From Plutella xylostella (lineage: Eukaryota; Arthropoda; Insecta; Lepidoptera; Plutellidae), in NCBI RefSeq assembly GCF_932276165.1, contig NC_063999.1:4094501-4158500 (forward strand): DNA of 64,000 bases. The letters are read 5' to 3'. Below are positions 22,901 through 34,900 of the stretch, one piece after another. The stretch's first letter is position 1. Each line of letters opens with the position of its first letter. The notes under the pieces are model-generated. The model was not told the origin of the DNA. It did no database searches and was given only the letters and a program-made list of their open reading frames with translations. The position numbers were made by a program, and so were the translations under genes.

Positions 22901-25900
22901 CACTAGGCTGGTTACCATCGGCAAGCACTGCGGGGATAGACAAGCCTGTCTTTCCGTCACGCAACTTACCTTGTGCACAGTCCGGTAAAAGATTATAGTG
23001 GGCCAAAAGGTCGGCACCTATAATAGCGCCGGAAACGTCTGCCACCACAAAACTCCATTTTAAGTCTCGCCGTAGTCCCAAGTTCAGATTTAGTTGCACC
23101 AAACCGTATGTTTGAATTTTTGAGCCGTTAGCAGCGACCAGTTCATACGTTGCTGGTGCCCGTAATCCTCGAACATACGATTTGGGCAGGCAACATAAAT
23201 CTGAACCGGTATCGACTAAAAAACGTTGGCCAGTAAATTTATCGGTGACAAACAGACGGTGGCTTAGTGGTAAACAATCAGTGGCCGTCATCACTGATTG
23301 TTGCTGGAGTTTCCCTTAGTTAATGGGGCACCTGTCCAGGAGCACGGTATTGTGCAGTGATCCGCTTTGTCACCGTGCTTTTTATGGTACCAGCACAAAC
23401 CAGCAGGCACACGGTTACGGCTGCTATTACGGGTCCGGCTAGAGCTGCGATCACGGTGGCCGCTTCGGTTGCGCGCTGATTTTAAGGCTGTTAAGTCATG
23501 TCTGAGGTTACTTACCTCCAACTGAAGCTTACTTACGGCTTCATTCAAGCTATCAATCACGATCGGTAGATGGGAGCTGCTGACGGGTGCGGGCGAACGA
23601 CTAGCAGCATTTACACCGTAATGAACTGGGCCCGGATGCTTCATATTGTGCAGCTCATCTGCAAGTTCTCCCAATTCTACTAGTGATGCAGACTTCTGCG
23701 ACCTAAGTACGCCCTGCATGATGTAAGGCAACCGGTCCAGCCAAATGGTTTTGATCGTGCGCTCTGGAAACGCGGTGCCGGCTAAGGAGGATAAGTGCTG
23801 AAGGAAGGAGGATGGTTTTCGATCTCCGATTTCCTCCTTCTCCAATATTTGGCGTACATTTTCCTCGTACGTCTGCTCGTACTTACCTATTAATGCTGTC
23901 CTCAGAGCGGAGTACGGGTTCTCTGCAGGGGGATTAAGGATAATTCCTTTCACCTCGTCCGCTACTGCTGGGGGGAGCTGCTGCACCGCATAATAAAATT
24001 TGGTGGTCTCAACCTTTATATTATTGAGGATAAACTGTGCCTCTAAAATAGCGAACCACAGAACTGGCTTCTCGTGCCAAAAGGGCGGCACCTTGATAGA
24101 TATCCTATCCACTGCTACGCTAGATGCTGATGTGTTTGCGAGCTGTTCGGACTCCATTATTAACAAAGTACAGTGAAGATAAAGTAGGTAGGTATGTAGG
24201 TATGTGTTAACTACTATACGAAATAAAGTTAAACTTAAAGTCCGCTAAAATTAAAATTAACACTTTCACTGAACACTGTTCTATTGTCTTTACTTGCGTC
24301 GCGTCGGTCCGGCAGGGTTGGCTTGGGTCGGCGCAGGTAGTCGGTCAGTCGGCTTGGGTGCGAACTTGACCAGATGTTGCGCAAGGGCGTCAACGGCGTC
24401 TGCGGCGGCGGCGGTGGCGGCGGCGTGGGTACGCGACGCGAAATTACGCGATGGAGTGTGTGTGGTCTCAGAGTTATGCGACCACGAATTGAATGAATTA
24501 ACACAGCACGGTTCGGAAAAACGACGAGAAAGCGATGAGATCTACAATCGCTGGTAGCACTGCAGATATAGACACGGATGGCGCGATATAGCGGGACGCG
24601 TACGCAGAGTTCGGCACTTCACTTTTACTTTCACTGCACTAAAATTGGCGGTAATTAATGTTTTGAATTAATCGCGTTTAAATCACGTCGGGGTCACCAA
24701 TATGGAGTTATTTGATTAACTGAAACTATGTCGTTCCTATATCAAGTCCATTTATTTTAACACTAATTACACTGGTGCAATGACACGTCCGATCGGGCTG
24801 GTGATGTCGCGGGAAGAGAGCGAGCCCTTGGGTATCCCGCTGTGCCTAGGGTGGCCACAGGGCGACACAAAGTGTGCCAGATGAAATGTATTAAAAACTA
24901 CCATGGTTATATAATCTACCAAGGGTGGCTTTCGCCACACATCGTTTTGTTTTCAAACTACGTAAGATTTAGGTTACACTTTTTTTACGTGAAGTTTATA
25001 GAGCATTAACATTGGTAACATTGTCAATTATAACTCAATGGAAATTAACAGAAAATTTCATTTGTGAAAGTAAAAAAAAACAAGTTTTGTTACTACAAGT
25101 CTAAAATTTTAAGTCGTAACCACCAAAAAAAGTCCAGGACAACTACCTACCTGACCTGTATCACCCTTTCAGATTGCAGTAGTTTCTACTTTTGCAAATG
25201 TATCCGTATACATCATACCTGATGATTATACAATGATATTGGCATGTTTTTAATTGAATTTAACACTGGAGCCTCCATAATAAAGACACACCTGCGGTCC
25301 CGCAGGCCAATGGAAGCGCGAGCAGTTATTATTCCGAGCCGCAGCCGGATCTTCGGCTGGCCAATAAAAAGTGGCGCCAAAACTGACGGAACCGGAGGAT
25401 AAATAATTGAAAACGCAAGCATCTCGAGTCAACGGCCGTCGCCCGCGCCCGGCCGGCCACACGCTAAAATTATATAAATTTATTCTCACTTGGTATCGCA
25501 CCGTCCGCAACTATGTATCACCTGCAGATAATGAAACCAGAAATGTTGCAAAGAATTTGGTGAAAAAACTTTTCCGGTTTCGGTCATTATTATTATTAGG
25601 TATGCTTGTAAAAAACTTACATTAATAGTGATCGGATGGAATCTAACTTAGTAGGTGATGATTATAAATGATTATTTATTTATTTATTATTTAGGTAGTT
25701 AGGTACCTACGGTAAACCACGTTACACTCGCAGACCAAACCAGCCCTTCAGTTTTTTCAGCAAGACTGAAAAGCGTGCTCCATCGTCACTTATAAAATAA
25801 AAATAATAATTTAGATAGAATACAATACCAAATCCCATCACGAGTTGGCATTTTCAAGCCGGCCGTGACTAATCCCGGAAAAGCTAGACCAAAAGCGTAG

Positions 25901-28900
25901 GAAGATGCATTCCTATGACATGAACAATGTTTAACGCCACCGCGATCTAAATATACTTACCAAACAATAAAGATTCATCGTAATTTTTTTGAAAAGACTA
26001 CAAAATTAAGAACAATGTCTTTATTATTTTCACTGTAGCAAAGAATACGATGCAGCCGTTAGCTTAGACGTAGCGCTACTTTCTCACTGACGTCAAACAC
26101 ATATACCCCTCTCTAACCACTATGGATATAAAAGAATGTGCAATATCCTTGTATGGCGGCGCTCAGACCACGTGACCGGTGGAAAAATAGTCTGGTGATC
26201 GTCTAGCGATATGAGTCACGACGCGCGGCCGGCCGAGCATTGCATGCTTCTTTTTATTAGTTTTGCATTAAGTATGCGAGTTATTTAAGACTTCGAAAAA
26301 GGAGGTCTATCTTCGACTTTCATATTTTTATGTCCTCGCCGGATTTTAGCTTTATAGCGGACTTTTCAGCATTGGACTACATTGATCTCTTTTAGCCTCA
26401 AATGGATGCTGGTAGTTTTGATGAGGAAGGCCGAGGACAAAGTTATGTGGCGTTCCTTTGGAGAGGCCAATGTCCACTACTTACCTAGTAACCAACTACG
26501 GGCTGTCTATCACATTGATATTAACTATATGGTCTTGCGTAAACTGCTACATACCTCCTATTTTTCTTAGTTGGGCGATAGACGTAGGAGTAAGTAGTAA
26601 GTACGCCATACTTGTGGCTGGATGACAATGATGTCAAAAATGACACACGCGCGCTGGCCCTAATTGAAACAAATTATGACAGATACCTATATATTATATA
26701 ATTTGGGCAATAAGGGATAAAATAAATATAAGATTTTAAGGATAAGGGGGTGGCATTTTCTTGAGCGGATAGTCCTAACGCTAGTATATAACTAGTAGGT
26801 ATTTACATATCGTTTATACTTTATATTAATGTAGTTTATAAATATCTCTTGTTTTCACACGATACCCATTATCTTTCTTTCTATTTCCTATCAATTTGGT
26901 TGTCTGGAAGAGATTACTTTTAGTAATAAGGCCGCCGATTGTGCTATTTATTTTCTTTTCTTGTTTGTAACTCTGTTTCTGTTTGTGTGCAATAAAGAGT
27001 ATTTTATCTTTTATCTTTATCTTTATCTTATAACTAAGTCAATTCTTGACGACCTTTTCCGCCCGTTTGAACTTTGGAAACAAAATAACATCCTTTTTAA
27101 CTCCCCTGTTGTCCTCACCAGCCGGTATCTGCTGGTCGGGCATGGAGCGCGGCGGGCGCTGCAGCTCGGTGGCGGCGCTGCGCGTGGGGCGCGCCGAGTG
27201 CTGCGCGCGCGGGCCCGCCGCCTGGAGCCCGCGCGACCTGGACAGCGGCGAGATATTCTTCTTCAAGGCGCTCAGCGGGGGGTACCCATGTACTGCTTGC
27301 GCTGGTAAGTGACATTTGTGTCCATAGGGTTTTTTAGGCACAAACTACAGCAGGTAGTAGCACTGTAGTGGCTGGATGAGTACACCAGAAGGCCTAGCAC
27401 GAGCGCAAGACGCGTACGGCAAGACGAGACAAAAGTTTTCTGCCGCACTCGCTCTCGCGAAGCCGGGCGAAGTCAGTGAGCGCTGACTGATAGACTGTAG
27501 TGGCTGAATTAAGGAGGCAAGGCAGAGTGTGAAGTGAACTGCAAGGATGTTACCAGCAGTGGGAGGGTAGTGGCTGATGATAGCTTATTGTTAAGATGAC
27601 CTTATTGTAATATCCCAACATAATCTATCTAGGATTCCGTTTTTACTTTTTGAGGTACGGAACTCTGATTACGTAAAGCCGTTGGCAGAGCGAAATCATA
27701 ACTGAATCTGCATTGATTTACCCGGCCATAGACTGAGCCGTTAGGATCGGGTGTCTCGATGCATTAGTCACATAACTTGTTGGTCCAAGCTAGACTATAC
27801 TTAGTGTCACCAACTGGCCACTTAAGTGTGAATTAGTAAGCTAATAAGTGTAGAAGAGGGAAAACGATAAGCTGTACAGCAAATTATAATACTAAATCCT
27901 GAAATAGAAATATAGGACCAAGAATGTACTTAAATAGTATCTATAAGACTCACATACTGTGTAGCACGAGCTTAAAAATAAAAAAGAAGCCACTATAATT
28001 ATAACTTATTAACACAGGAGCGTAAATTTCAATATTTTTTTTTACATAAAATGCAAAGAATTGGAGCAGCGACTGGGTTCAGTGACCGATACCTTGTATT
28101 GTCATACAAGGAAGTTTTATGATGCGCAGACATCACATAAACAGTGAATTAATTGTGCTTCGTTCGGTTTTCGAATGTATAATCGTTTTCGCAAGCGATG
28201 GTGCAACGATTTTTGAGGAAAATTGTGTTATTTGATTTTATTTCGCAATTTGATTTGTATATGTCACAAGTGTGCCTTCTTTATATAGAATCTGCTAGTC
28301 TGCTTCCGTTGCCTACATCTCTCGCTATTAAATAAACATCATGATAGACGGTTCCCATCATAACTAGTATTAGTTATCTGATAGATACGTAGTTAACTCC
28401 CCCGTGCTGGTTATTCATATGATCTCATTCTATCACGTTATCTATTTGCGAGTAAAGCGGTTGCATATAATGATGATTGCTTCAATGAAACTTGATCCCT
28501 CACTTAATTGCCGGTATCGAGTGTCCTGTAGGTGTTAACGAGAAAAACTTGTTTGTTTGCTACCGGTTTTACCTTGTCAAATACTTCGAAATTTATGAGC
28601 CTGTTTGTATGAGTATTGGCTTACGACAAATACAATCGGATGACGCAGACGTGATTGTAAAGACAAGGATTGTATACAGAGGTTTCCCTACCGGTTTTAA
28701 TTTAATTAATTATTATGATACCTAATCAAAGACAACTCGTTAATAGTCTTCTGTAGCTGCACCACGGTCCACGACACTTGACAGTCTATGTTTCCTTCTT
28801 ACACTCTGTCCACACCATCATCAATCAGCTACTTTACTAGGTACCTATCTAGTGTAATCTAAACCACACTGGGTACGTTATTAAGTCACCCTTCATATGA

Positions 28901-31900
28901 TCATGACTTCCTGAATTATTAGGGAATTTTTGGTAAGTACCGCATGACTGCTGTGGAAACCTGAAAGCGGAATGGTAGTGGCGGTGATGTTGTATATTCA
29001 ATAAACGTGCATCAAGCTTTTGCACCTATTTTGGGACTTTTTTTACCCATCTGTAAGCATATTATTATCATCCTCTTAAAAATAACCCTTTAGGTATACA
29101 GAGTGTTGTGGGGGACTCCGGGGTCATTCTTATCAAGGGGGTAACTATCCTTCAGCTAACTATACCACTTTTGCAACACCCTGTACATTAGACTGTCTAC
29201 GGCTGCTGGTTCATCAGCATCATCACATGTCTAAGATCACAACCCATCACGTCCCCACCGCTGGGGCTCGGGTCTCCTTCCAACGAAGGAAGGATTTTCG
29301 GCCTAGTCTAGTACTCTGGCCTAGTGCGGGTTGGTGGAGTTGGTAGCTGCTAGTTGCTTCTGAACCACGACACTTGACAATCTATGTTTCCTTCTTTCAC
29401 TCTGTCCAAACCTCTTCAACCAGCTACTTTATTAGGTACCTATCTGGCCCTGTAGCACATGACGCTATTAAGACGTGACAAGAGTCCTCCGTAGCACTCG
29501 CTCTTAGGCTGCGCGATGTGAGTGAGCGCTGCAAAACTCTTGTCACGTCTTAAATGCGCCCCGTACTAGCCCTCTGGTGTAATCTAGACTTGCTTCTGCT
29601 ACATGTTGCTTATTGTCAGCAGAGTCGTGCGCGGGGGTGTCGTGCGGCGCGGGGCGGCGCTGCGCGGTGCGCGGGGGGCGCGCGCGGTGCGTGTGCGCAG
29701 CCTCGTGCCGGCGCGCCGGGGCGGTCTGCGGGACGGACGGCAAGACCTACCGCTCGCTGTGCCGCCTGCGCCGCCGCGCGTGCCGCCGCCCCGCCAAGCA
29801 TCTCGCCATGGACTACCCGGGGCAGTGCAAAGGTATGTCCTAGATAGATAGATAGATAGAATATTCTTTATTTGTACACACACACATAAAAGAAACTTAC
29901 ATAACTTAAATACTCCTAGTCCTAGTTTATGCCTTAGGAAGGTTTTCTAGTCTTTCCTGACGTGATCAATGAGGAGTTATTTATTTATATTTTTTGGAGA
30001 ACCAACAGCATGTTCTTAATTATAATAACTTAAAATAGCTATTTAATATATTATTAGACATGCCATTAACAGAATCCAGATAGAAACAAACTTACAGTAA
30101 AACAGGTAAAAATCTAAGCTCTAATTTGAATTAAGTGCCTACTAACTTATTATTGGCAACATAATTTGAGAAAAAAATATAAAAATAGACGTATACATAT
30201 ACATATACAGAAAAGTTACAATATTTGTGGTGTTTGTATCATAGATACCAAATGCAAGTGTGCCCCCAGATTATTTGAATTAAACAATAAATAAAATGTT
30301 TATATGTAACACATAAAGTTATTCACCAAGGGGCCGTCCATTAATCACGTGAGGCTCAAAGGGGGGGGAGGGGGTACGGAAAACCTCACGAAACATCATG
30401 AGGGGAGAGGGGGGGTCTAGTTAGACATCACGTGTATTAATTTTTTGTCAAAAAAAGCGCTAGGTATTTCGACAGAAATTTTGAACAGCGCAAAAATTTG
30501 AACGATTTTATTTTTTCCAGTCAAAAATAGCCTTTACATAGACTTCCAAAAAAAATACACGTGATTCAGGGGGGGAGGGGGGGTCGTTCCAAACCTCACC
30601 AAATATCACCAGGGGGGAGGGGGGGGGTAAAAAAATGAGAAAAACGAACTCACGTGATTAATGATGTACGGCCCCCAACTACTTAAATATATTAGTTATG
30701 TACCTAGACCTAGCTAGGTACTATTAGAGATCAAACGACTCCTCAATGAAAAAGTTTTTAATTTTAGAGAGGCTACTGCAGAATAGGTCAATTTCCGATT
30801 CGGTGAAAATTTTGTTGTAGGTACGTGTTACATGCCCTTACCAATAAACTACATATTTTGCCGGTAGTTTAGGTAACTAGGTACAGTTAGCGGAGGGAAC
30901 ATGTAACAATGGCCTTCTACGAGTCAAGTGATAAGGAACCCTTAATCCTATCTTGGATAATATTTCCGGACTATCAATGATTAGATTGATTGAGTGATTT
31001 GATTGGGGAATTTTATCAGGTCACTTCCCGTTGGCATTAATTTTGATAAAATTACTTATAATGTGGAACCGGTATTATTTGTTTAGTAACGCTCAGCGCA
31101 CCTTAACACATTGTTTAGCGATTTCAGAAGGACCAGGAAGTAGTTTTAGTAAAGATAGGCAAGGTAAGCCTTAGGTACCTTTTAATCATAGTGGAAAAAT
31201 ACAACAACAGCTAGATTCTATTTTTAGCAGCGGATGTTTCATGTCCATTTTGCCATCCATTGAAAAGTAGCTGAATCATCCCGGCCGATGATATCAAGTC
31301 TCCGCCTGGGTCTAGTCTAGACGGCCAATTACTTACCGTAACTTTATCGAACGCATCACAAACGATATCCCCGACATAACATAACATCATGAATGATTAG
31401 ATAAGTAGTAAATATATAAATAACTAACCGGGAATTCTTGGTGTATAAGTATTCGACTGTCACTTCAGGCTGTGCTGGATGCAGGAATTAATTCACACCC
31501 AATCACTTAATTACAGTAAAAAGCAATAGACTAGATCATCGAAAATATACCCCTTAATGAAATAGTACTGCATCCAATAAGATATCCTACCTTTAATAAC
31601 CATTTATTGGCCGTTAGAGGTAGTTAGTTAGTCACATCGTCATTACAAGTCACAGTGCATTCATTACACAGAAAACCACTAATAACAGTCCATGGCAACA
31701 GAATAATGCATTTAATGTTGTAGCTCTAATGATTGTTTAAAGCCCCATCACAGTTGGTTCATTATTGGCTTACTGAGGCGTGACAGCGCGGTTCGCTGAA
31801 AAGGGGGCAGCTAGGGCCGGCCAGCCTCCGTCTAGGCACAGAATAAGTCTAGGTAGCGAAGCCAGGCTGCCATGCCGGCCTACAAATTATCTGAATGCAT

Positions 31901-34900
31901 AATTTCAGAAAAGACATTAAAAATTGGTGGCATGGCCAAATATTTTAAAGGTATCATAACATACTAATCTAAGTAAAACAACAGTAATAGGTAGGTAAAT
32001 TCTCTATACCAGCATAAAAATAAACTTCAAAGCTTTAACTTTAGCTTTATAAACGCGCCAACCAGAATACTTATTACTACCAGCTTCCACTAGAGAGACC
32101 ACTTTAGCCCTAAAAAGGGCTAAGCATTCCGGCAATTATTTCAGAATTTATATAAGAAGCCACTTACAAACAAGTGGAACAAAAAGTTCAACTGGTAGTC
32201 AATGGAACGACCGGTTTTGTAGTTGTATCAATTGTAAAAACATTACCTTAGCAACAGAGTTCGCAGTAACATCGAGAATGATGTAATACCTACAATGTGG
32301 TAGAGCATGGGTAGGTAACCTTAGAAAGCCATATTGTTCAAGTCATTTCATCACGAGCCCTGTGATGACAATTGCCGGGTCTGATCCGACGAAGCCGCTA
32401 CTCAGGCCTAATGCCCTTGATCGGAGGCCATCAAGCGATGTCGGCTATCTTCAAGTCAGACGTCGAAGACGACTCGCCAGGTGGCTATTACATTTCGATT
32501 AAGGAACGCAGATAATGGCGTCTTCATCTAATGGCACGACGACGAGAAAATCTACAACGGTTGTTGAGTACCCAGCGCACTGCCAACCCCACCAGTCTGC
32601 CGAAGAGGCGCGCAGAACAATGAGCGACAAAACTATTATGCAGTTCTAGACTCAAAAGAGAATTATACGCGCCGCTACTCTCGAATAGTAATGGGTGATC
32701 GTGCTACAAGTTTGAAAAACGAATCACTTCAATTTATCCGCACACAAAGAACAATCGTCTATTGAAATCTCGAGCGCGGTTCTCCCGCGGCGTTCATTTA
32801 CCGAGTCTTTATTTTATTCAGTTCCTTCGGCATTAATCCCGGTCCCGTACCGTAATGACCGTCGGGCACTCCCTCACTATCGCTGTAGTAAATTGCCTCT
32901 CGTTCCTAGAACCGGCTACATCTCTATTGGGATCGGGACTCAATAATGCCTCATTGCGATGCTCGATACGTCTGCTGGCTGCCCCGGGTGGCTGCGTGTG
33001 AATGAGTGGTCTCCCGATGCCGGCCCACGAGGGCGGCCGCCGGCTGCTCCACGCCTGCAACTGTTTTTACAACCAGATAGGCAGACATTTATTTTTCCCT
33101 TTGCCATAGATGTTTGTACTGGTAGGAAACAACTAATTGCAACAGTGCGAATAAATTGTGCCCGCAAGGAACTTTCGTGACTTGAGCTACAATGTATAAT
33201 GTCTAGACAGTGTTTCTCGTACTTTTCATATTTCTTGTTATTCAGATTGCGTATGGAAATTATCTCCCGGGGTTGGAAATTATTAAGTAGAGATATATAA
33301 TGTTTTTAACAAGGCTCAGGAGGCGGTTATTAAAACGGTAGCATTAGCATATCCCGCTCGGTCGGTTGTCGGGGCTAGTTGTGGTGGGATTAAGATAGTA
33401 AATAGTGATAATAGCGTGGCAAGGTTCATTAATGGTGGATGTTGAATGAGTGTGAAGGCAGGAGGGGGGAGGCGGTCGCAGGATGTCATCGGAGACGGTG
33501 AAATGAGTGCAATTACTGCCTCAAACCGGCCCCGCGCCGCCGCCGCCGCCGCCGCCGCCGGGGCACGCGAGCCAGTGGGCACTCAACACTGCTTTTGAAA
33601 CTTAATTTCGCAAATTACGATGAAAAATGAATGAATGAATAAATGAATAAATATATTTATTTCACAAATAAGCTTAACCTAATACATCCCACAAAACCAA
33701 GTACATATTGGTTTGTCTGTGGGGAGGGAGTCGCACTTCTTTTTCTATGATTACTTATACTTAAAAAGTTTTAACTTAACATTTTCTTAACTTTACAAAA
33801 GATAGACATACCTAACGTTACATACCTAGACATATTGTTGATTATTAATGTTATATAGGGTAGGTTTTAATTAGCAATAATTACATAGCTATATTTTGTA
33901 GAAGGAAAGTTTTATATTATCTTGAAAATGTATTTTTATTTGGTTCATTTCTTATATGGATAGGCATCTCATTATATAACAATGGAATTCTGCGCTGTAA
34001 CAATCTGCCTCCAAAATAGTTATTAACTTTTACAGTTTGGTATTTACCTTGAGCCGCAGCTCTCGTGTTGAGCCCGTGGTGTATTGGTATCTTATGGTCT
34101 GGAGTGCTATGACTATTAATCGCGATAAGGTATTTATATTTCAGTGATGCAGGTAATATTTTACATATCGAGAACAATGCTTTATTATTATTACTATACT
34201 TTTTTCTTATATTTTTACTAACTAACAATTTTAAAAAATTTATTTGAATATTTTCTATTTTGTCCATGTACGTTTTGAATATAGATCCATAGCAGTCCAG
34301 TCCATAAGATATAATGGAATCTACCAAAGATAGATATATTGTTTTTAGAACAGAAATAGGTACTTTGAAGGAAAGCTGTTTAAATTTAAATAACAATATG
34401 CGTAACTTATTCAGTATTTTTTCTATGTGTTTTGTCCAGCCCATCTTTTCATCGATACACATTCCTAGATATGTTACACACGGTACTTGTTTTATAGTTG
34501 TACATTTGCAGTTGACACATTTATTATGAAAGCAGTCAAAGCTATGGGCAACCAGTTGACATATAGACGTAGGGGTACATGAGTATGGGGACTGTATAAC
34601 AAGTAGGTTAGTTTTTTCTGCGTTGAGTACAATGCCATTATCATGAGACCATCGGACCACGTTGTCGATATCCTCCTGCACGAGGACTGTCTATGTGTAC
34701 CTGCCCTCCTACGTTTTGCTATAAACTATCTGGTAATTTATAGAGGTACCTACTTACTACAAATCATCAAACATCGAGGGGATTTCGTTTGATGTCCATT
34801 TCCCAGCTCATAATTTATTTTCTCTAAACTGTGTCTATCTTCTTTATGACGATAGGGCAGACCTTAAAAGTTAGTAATGTTCATTTAAAGATTGATAATC

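Larger units (their letters stand above)
19398..24939 (-). mobile_element. Full-length Ty3/gypsy LTR retrotransposon
   Basis: A 5.54-kb element on the minus strand, flanked by a 4-bp target duplication CATC (19394-19397 and 24940-24943). Order in its own sense: 5' LTR (24939-24701), tRNA-Trp primer site, untranslated leader, gag, pol (protease, RT, RNase H, integrase), polypurine tract, 3' LTR (19636-19398). RNase H before integrase marks it as Ty3 type. There is no env. The LTRs look identical base for base and both ORFs are open, so it inserted very recently. It lies antisense in intron 1 of follistatin. Confidence 0.95.

Noticed and set aside
19398..24939. An endogenous retrovirus with an envelope gene
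   Set aside because: Pol is followed directly by the polypurine tract and LTR. No env-like frame exists, so it is a plain Ty3 retrotransposon.
29543..29883. Several Ala/Arg-rich open frames on both strands
   Set aside because: Shadows of follistatin exon 3, whose own frame has the Kazal cysteine pattern and phase-1 borders.
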